From positions 1,657,501 through 1,721,500 of the forward strand of contig WPIO01000058.1 in the NCBI GenBank assembly GCA_009760855.2: a stretch of DNA of 64,000 bases, given 5' to 3'. Shown piece after piece: positions 58,586-64,000 of this stretch (the first letter of the stretch is position 1; every line of letters starts with the position of its first letter). The notes beneath the pieces were generated by a model. The model did no database searches and was not told the origin of the DNA. It worked only from the letters and a program-made list of their open reading frames with translations. This stretch comes from Cristatella mucedo. Lineage: Eukaryota > Bryozoa > Phylactolaemata > Cristatellidae. The position numbers were made by a program, and so were the translations under genes.

Positions 58586-60628
58586 CTAATGCTCCGAGGC
58601 ATTCGCCTTTCCCTCAGGGCTCATGAAATTGGGGCTAACTAACGTTAGCTCGGAGCCGGTTTCAACTACCATCCGGCATTCCATGTAACCAATTTCTTCT
58701 CGAACCAACAGGGCGTCCGATCGGGCATATCTGATTACTAGTGACGTTGAGACTAAGACATCCTTGGTTGTTGCCTGTCCCTTGACATCAACCTCTAATC
58801 CGGCGGTTCTCAACCTCTGGGTCGCGACCCCTTAGGGATTGATGGATCCTGCCTAAGACCGTGGGAAAACACAAATTTCCACATTTTGCACACACTAATT
58901 TTATGATTCTGGTCGCCACAACATGAAGACCTGTGTTATTCGGGTCGCGGCATTAGGAAGGTTGAGAGCCACTGCACTAATCATTTCTCGAACCTTAGTT
59001 GCTATTATTTCCTTGCCTCGGAGTTAGACATGAACAGTAGCTCAAAAATGATCAATTTCGTGACAATTAGGGCGAAGAAAGCTTGTTCTCTTTGACGTCG
59101 AGATGGAATCATATCGTTATGGCCTATTCCTCTCGTCTGAGTCGGAACTTGAATTCCCTGATCCGTTCTTTAACTTCCTAGGCTCTCTACATTTCCTTCG
59201 AATGTGAACTATTTATTGCAATTAAAGCCAGCTTATTTGAGCTTCCTGTCTTTCGCCTCTACTCTATGGGCTAAATAAACCATCTGGTATTTATTGATTT
59301 CACTCCTATTTAGTACTAGGAAAGGTTTCATGACCTCTCCTATTATTAAACCAGGGACCGTTGCAACTCTCCTCAACCTCACATCCCCTTGCTAACGCCT
59401 CATCGAGTGTTGCGGGAATTCTCAACAGCGTGTACGGCTCCAAAGACTGGTCCTTCAGGGCCCTAGCAGAGAATACCGGGAGAAGAGGCAGCAGACATTT
59501 TTGTCGGCTGATGGAAGCACCTTTTTTGCTAACATCTCTACATCCAGTGCCAGCTGGCTCAATGCCATGCCGTTTCCCTTAACTCTTCCAAGTAGCGCTT
59601 ACCTAAATTTGAGTCACGTTGGCTTCCCGTCTTAAGCCGGCTTTCAGCACATAAGCCATCTTCATATAGTTCCTAATACCCGATTTCAATAGTATGTCCA
59701 ATACTTCCAGGGCGGAAGCATTTTAATTGGCAACAATATGTGAGGCCTTCTCTGCCTCAGGCTGGCCACGTGAGACTGCAACGTACTCGAATTGGTTACG
59801 GTAAGGCTCGCAATTTACCGCTCCATCGTAAGTAAGTTTAGCTACTTTGGCCCTTTTGCCTGATGATGCCCTACACTTGCCATCGGGAGTTGGGTTATTT
59901 ACCCTTGGCATCGCTCACAATGGGTTAGACAGCGGCCGATATTCTGAGTTCGGTTACCCTGCCGCCTGATAAGGTTTTCCAAAATCACTCGGCGAAACTA
60001 GCCTTCCGCTCGTTGGTTTTGATGGTTGCTGTTACCCAAACCGGCTTCTCCACCTTCTTCCGCTTTTCCCTTTCCTCCGGCTTCTCGGTTAGTGCTAACC
60101 CAGGGGGTGGGGCCGGATAACATCCAACGGGTCGCTCATAGTGCCTACTGATTTGGGGCTCAAGAGGCGGCTCTTGTTGAGCAGAAATGTGAGCGCGATG
60201 TAAGCACTGTGAAACTTAGCTTATCGAGTAAGAGCTATCGAGTCAGTTGCGCTATCGCTCAGTTAGCGAAGCCTAGCTCACTTTCGGTAACCCCACGTCG
60301 TTCTCATGACGCTCAGCAGAGCTTCTAGTAAGTCCCTCTAAAACTTGTAACTGCTTTCTAATGACAACGAAAACTTGCTCCTGTTGAGTGAACCTGTAGA
60401 AAAATTGGACTGCCGAGACCAAATGTTTTTTCCTAAAACCTCCCCCGTTGTAAGCGCCGGTTCAAAGGGCAATGTTGCTGCTGCATCCTCTTCCAGAACG
60501 GTCCGCCCAATCTCATCAGCATCGCTTGGTACCGAGTCTCCCGTCGGTTCCGACTGCACTTCAGCGTCAGTTACCTTTTTCCTGTTGCTAGTAGTCACCG
60601 TACCGGTTGTCTTTGCACGGTCAGCCAT
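58586..60628 (-). pseudogene. Ty3/gypsy gag-protease fragment, reverse orientation
   Basis: Minus-strand pieces in order. First, a charged N-terminus starting MADRAKTTGTVTTSNRKK (60,628). Next, a capsid segment AKLTYDGAVNCEPYRNQFEY and EKASHIVA (about 59,850-59,725), which resembles the YDG...W..Y..QFE segment of gypsy gag. A later capsid piece follows (LLRIPATLDEALA, about 59,400), then a ruined CCHC-like knuckle (PNCHEIDHF, about 59,060). Finally a retropepsin segment (MVVETGSELTLVSP, about 58,650), in which the catalytic D of the DTG triad reads E. Many stops. The SPIN copy interrupts it between knuckle and protease. Confidence 0.7.
58801..58974 (-). mobile_element. SPIN-like hAT miniature element (copy 2)
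   Basis: A 174-bp element in the opposite orientation to copy 1. It starts CGGCGGTTCTCAACCTCTGG, then GTCGCGACCCCTTAGG, and ends GCATTAGGAAGGTTGAGAGC then CACTG. It is flanked by ctctaatc / cactaatc (58,793-58,800; 58,975-58,982), 7 of 8 identical. Internal similarity to copy 1 spans both termini and the central bases. Confidence 0.85.
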
Positions 60629-60639
60629 TACACACGACA

Positions 60640-61260
60640 GGGAAAAACATATTCTTTGAGCACAATATATATAAAAATAATTCCCAACTTTTGATTCCAA
60701 TATTATGACTGCAAAACCTCGCTAGTTAGGGCGGCGGCAGAACGCGTGCAACGTGCAAAGACGTGAAGATAGCAATACGCCAACGGTAACAACACGACGA
60801 TCGATATTCTGCGTGCAGCGCCAACGACAGCACTGCATTAAGAATAAATTCAATAATAGCCCGTATTTTATGGCTGATACGACGGGCAAAGTCCAGCCCA
60901 CTCGCTGATGGCCTTATAGCAGCTCGCGCTTAGTACACCGAGGAGTCACCGGCCGGCAGACCGCCGCTCGAAGGGACTGCTGTCAGAACCACGCTTTATG
61001 TAACGGTCAGGTCATACGTCGAGCGATAGTCTAGGCTTTAAATAATAATGCATCGCGCTGCTCGTAAGCCTCGTCTTATCGTCGCTATTTCAAAAAAGGC
61101 CAAGCTCTAAGGCACTGGCCAAGTTCATATTTCGGCAAAGCTTGTAGTTCGTTATCGAGGTTAATGTTTTTAGGCCATAATCCACAATTGCGGATCACCG
61201 CAAGGCAGTGGACAAAAATGGCTACCCCGTTAAAGCTTAATTTAATCCGGAAGTTCATTG
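60640..61260. other. Unresolved; possible 5' LTR/leader of the reverse gypsy
   Basis: This lies upstream of the minus-strand gag start. It bears no visible similarity to the LTR-like blocks at 57.5 and 63.2 kb, so it would be a different family. No pol II elements were identified. Confidence 0.25.
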
Positions 61261-61264
61261 CGGA

Positions 61265-61705
61265 GAGCCTTTTTCTACCTTTCACTAACAAAAGAAATTT
61301 TCTTATGAACTCTCCGGAGGAGGTAGCGCTAGAAGGCATTTTGCAGAAATTAGACGGAAATCGAACTGCTGCATGAACGTTCCGCATGGCAGGATCAGAG
61401 CACGACAGCGCTGAGCTGGTTTGGCCCAGTGGTTCAGCAGCTCGCTGCTACCGCTCTGACGGGGCCGAGGGGTCGTGGGCTCGAGCCCCGTGGCCCCATA
61501 TGCGGAGCGCCAGAATAGAGATTGAGTCATCTTAGCTCGCCATACAAATGAATTATATTATATTCTTATTATTGACATTAGCTCAACAGAAGCAAGACGG
61601 ACCGGGTGAAATCACCAAAATACTACTCCGTGAGAGGCGGCGGTTAAATTTAAAAATATCAATAATCCCAAATGGTTTGCTGAGAGAAAAAGCCCAGTAT
61701 TCTCG
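61265..61705. repeat. Repeat block R (copy 2), interrupted by SINE S1e
   Basis: Homologous to 55,690-55,975, with the SINE accounting for the extra length. Confidence 0.65.
61413..61575 (+). mobile_element. SINE S1 (copy S1e), best preserved
   Basis: The head GCTGGTTTGGCCCAGTGGTT and box B GTGGGCTCGAGCCCC are followed by GCGGAGCGCCAGAATAGAGA, GCTCGCCATACAAATGAATT and a TTATT-rich tail. Comparison with block R copy 1 gives the empty site. Confidence 0.8.
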
Positions 61706-61709
61706 TTAA

Positions 61710-62065
61710 GGAAGGAGCTGCGAGGGTGGCTGGGCGACGGTACCGCTACATTCGCGGGCCTCTAATGCCCCCAATTAAAGAATCGCTAGCCTAAAGTTAC
61801 GGCAAAATGAACGAATAAGTAAAGCGCTATCAAATAAAATATCTCGGCTGCGCCAGCGGCCGAACTACAATTCGGACGCTGGAGCAGCTAAGCTGTCTAT
61901 TGGCGGCTAAATGCGGTGCGCTAGTAACGCGGCAATGCACCTGTGCAGCGTCCAGCAGTTAGCGGCAGTCGCTTACGGGAAGGTCTAAATCAACCTCAGC
62001 GTGTTCTTCGCTTACTACACGGGCTATCGCGGTTCTAGTCAGTACACGCTGGTTTTTTACGTCAA
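61710..62065. other. No recognisable feature
   Basis: GC-richer sequence between repeat block R and the integrase remnant, presumably gypsy-derived. No motif was identified. Confidence 0.3.
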
Positions 62066-62067
62066 AC

Positions 62068-62190
62068 GTGCGGCAGGCGCGGCTACCTGTTGACCTGGTC
62101 TCAGCAGTTGCAGATCAGCAGGGTCTTGCGGGCGATTACGAGAAGGCGGTCCTCGATAACTTTCAGGCAGCCTGCCAGAGGGCCGCATTA
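62068..62190 (+). pseudogene. Ty3/gypsy integrase C-terminal remnant (copy 2)
   Basis: RQARLPVDLVSAVADQQ, then DYEKAVLDNFQAACQRAA, parallels copy 1 (RQARLPIDLV, NYEQATHDIFQESYQR). The upstream ERFN part is not found here. Confidence 0.65.
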
Positions 62191-62194
62191 GCGG

Positions 62195-63177
62195 CTCAAG
62201 TTAAGCAAAGGTAGCCTTGGGGCCATTTGGCTCGCGAGCTGGCTCTCAAGACCGAGCAGTATGTGAACTTACTAGTACACCCCTCGAAATCGAAACCTCT
62301 AAACCTCTGGCAGGGACAGCTGCGAGCTGTAACCACACCCCGGAAGACCTGTCGTCGGGCTGAGTAGTGCGACCGAATAACAAGTTTCCTGGCTTCAACG
62401 ACAAGGTTTTTTCAGAAACCGCGCCAGCCAAGTCTAGTTCTCGCACTGCGGATGGCTGCGGGCATGGTGGGATCTATCCCTCTCCTCCCCTGTAATTCTT
62501 CGGCAGCCCTTATGTTCCAAGCAAGCGTCGCTTTTGCACCGACGAGTCATTTTTCATTCCGAACCCTTGAGACAGCTGACGGCAGTTTGCGGTAGATGGA
62601 TGTCCCCCAAAGATGCCGCCAATGCTCGGACTGCCGAGTCGACGGTTGAGAGTAGTCCGCCCCTCCGCCGCTCGAAAGCCTGCGGCTACTTGGGCAGTCT
62701 GGGCCCTCATAGGGTCTCCGCCATGTGCTCGCTGGATCCCGGGTCAAGCGTTCCCTCACTGACACCGGCAGGCCGTTCCTCGGGCCTCAGATCGTCAGCA
62801 CCGACACCTACAAGCAGGCTCGTGAGTGATTACTTCCCCACCTAACAAGTTCTCGGTCTGAGGCAGCGCCTGCACTGGGACCGTCTCGATCCAGTTACTA
62901 AAGGACGAAGCCAGGACACTGAAGCCGACATCGCCATCGCGCCACTCTGCGGATGCCTCCACACCAGGCTGTCTAGCAGGCCGAGCAGCCCCTGCAGCCC
63001 CCCTCGCTTATTGGCCGTCCTGCAGGGCAATCTGGCCGACGATTGGGGTCACTCATCTTCAACTATGCACGAGAATTGCCGAGGCTGTGCCTTGCAATGC
63101 AACCGCGATCGCACGGTGACTTCTCGCTACCCTGATATATACGGTGCGTATGCAATGCCAGCGGGGGGGGGGGGCAT
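62195..63177 (+). other. Gypsy 3' internal region (copy 2) and G-run
   Basis: 62,860-63,060 parallels copy 1 before the LTR. The open frames at 62,534-62,845 and in reverse are unassigned. A run of G residues lies at about 63,164-63,175. Confidence 0.35.
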
Positions 63178-63778
63178 TGCGTTAACATCATTTCGGACGG
63201 GCTATTGTGCCGGATTAATCTGACATGTCCATCGATGAGTTTTTCTCACTAGGGCCAGAGGTTTTTTGTAACGCCGATCCTCGGATTGATCGAATACGAG
63301 GCGGCAACTCGTGATAAAGAGGGGAATTTGAAGGCGCAGCACTCCGGGCAATGACACAGGAGCCCTAGACATAAAAGGGTGTAACTAGGGCGCGTAGATA
63401 AACCTGGCGCGCTGGTCTAGCCGGAAAGATCCACCTTGGAGCAATTACTGAAGTCGGAGCTGAGCTGCATGGGGTAATATGACATTGAGACCGAGCGTAA
63501 GAGAGGCTAGAATTACCGAGTAAAACGCGGCCTCACAGATAGCAGACATCTGAAGAGTGACCGGCCATTTCAATAGTTAAACGAGATGCTAGACAGGTGG
63601 GCAGGCGCGGGTATGACTAAGCCGTCCGAGTTTGAGGCGAATAAGCGAGATAAATGAACCCAGAAATCAACTCAATGAGTTATGTCCGGGGAGTGGCGAT
63701 ACGTCAGATTTCGTTGGGGTCAGACAGGAGAGAGAATAAAAGTAAGACTCCTGGATGAAGCTCCAGTAGCTCAGGTGA
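63178..63778 (+). mobile_element. LTR-like block (copy 2)
   Basis: About 600 bp paralleling 57,500-58,045, in the same orientation and the same position relative to the integrase remnant. Divergence from copy 1 is high, so the two belong to separate, old insertions. Confidence 0.6.
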
Positions 63779-64000
63779 AAGATTGCACGTCGACAGTGCG
63801 TTAGGCTGAATCTACTGCGACGAACGTATACAAGTAAGTTATACTAAGATGTGTTACAGTGTCTGCTCAACTAGCCGCTCACATCTTTTTTTGCGCTGTA
63901 GCTGTGTATATTCTGGGCTTGAACCGTCGCTAGCGATTGCAAGCATACGGACGGGTGGCCTGCAATACTGGGATTTTGGCTGTTGGGCTAATTTGACCTG

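Overview
This is a 64 kb piece of a eukaryotic, almost certainly invertebrate metazoan, genome. It has GT-AG introns in a multi-exon gene, tRNA-derived SINEs, CR1/L2-like LINEs, Ty3/gypsy fragments, hAT miniature elements and long microsatellites. There are no operons, prokaryotic genes, rRNA genes or CRISPR arrays. The phylum cannot be fixed from the sequence alone.

The one gene I can reconstruct convincingly lies on the minus strand from 20,075 (start) to 7,983 (stop). Eight exons with matching intron phases give a predicted 688-residue protein. It has a short N-terminal leader, an armadillo-like (ARM) helical repeat region, a TIR domain with the conserved glutamate of NAD-cleaving TIRs, a Ser-rich linker and a C-terminal SAM domain. 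These are the three domain types of SARM1, in a different order (ARM-TIR-SAM instead of ARM-SAM-SAM-TIR). Its introns hold a LINE copy, a SINE, a long TA microsatellite and a perfect 27-bp hairpin palindrome.

Most of the rest is transposon debris. LINE family A (CR1/L2-like, ending in a nested hairpin plus a TTA-rich tail) has about a dozen copies; the best is at 20,652-22,222 and the longest at 28,880-31,537. LINE family B (a second RT family with its own 3' end) recurs at 1, 9.7, 16.4, 17.2, 36.3, 39.9, 42.3 and 48.3 kb. SINE family S1 has a tRNA-like head and a tail resembling the LINE A 3' end, which suggests LINE A mobilises it. SINE family S2 has clear A and B boxes and a different tail.

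Two short elements at 45,881-46,061 and 58,801-58,974 match, from memory, the ends of SPIN, a hAT transposon known for horizontal transfer between animal phyla. Both have near-perfect 8-bp target duplications.

The right end (55.6-63.8 kb) is Ty3/gypsy territory. Two parallel plus-strand fragments (integrase C-terminus, 3' region, LTR-like block) flank a minus-strand gag-protease fragment that carries one SPIN insertion.

A few other minus-strand open segments with plausible splice sites (39.1, 40.9-41.4, 46.1-46.4, 47.7-47.9 and 48.5 kb) may be exons of unrecognised genes. They are listed with low confidence. Coordinates of repeat ends are approximate unless a target duplication fixes them.
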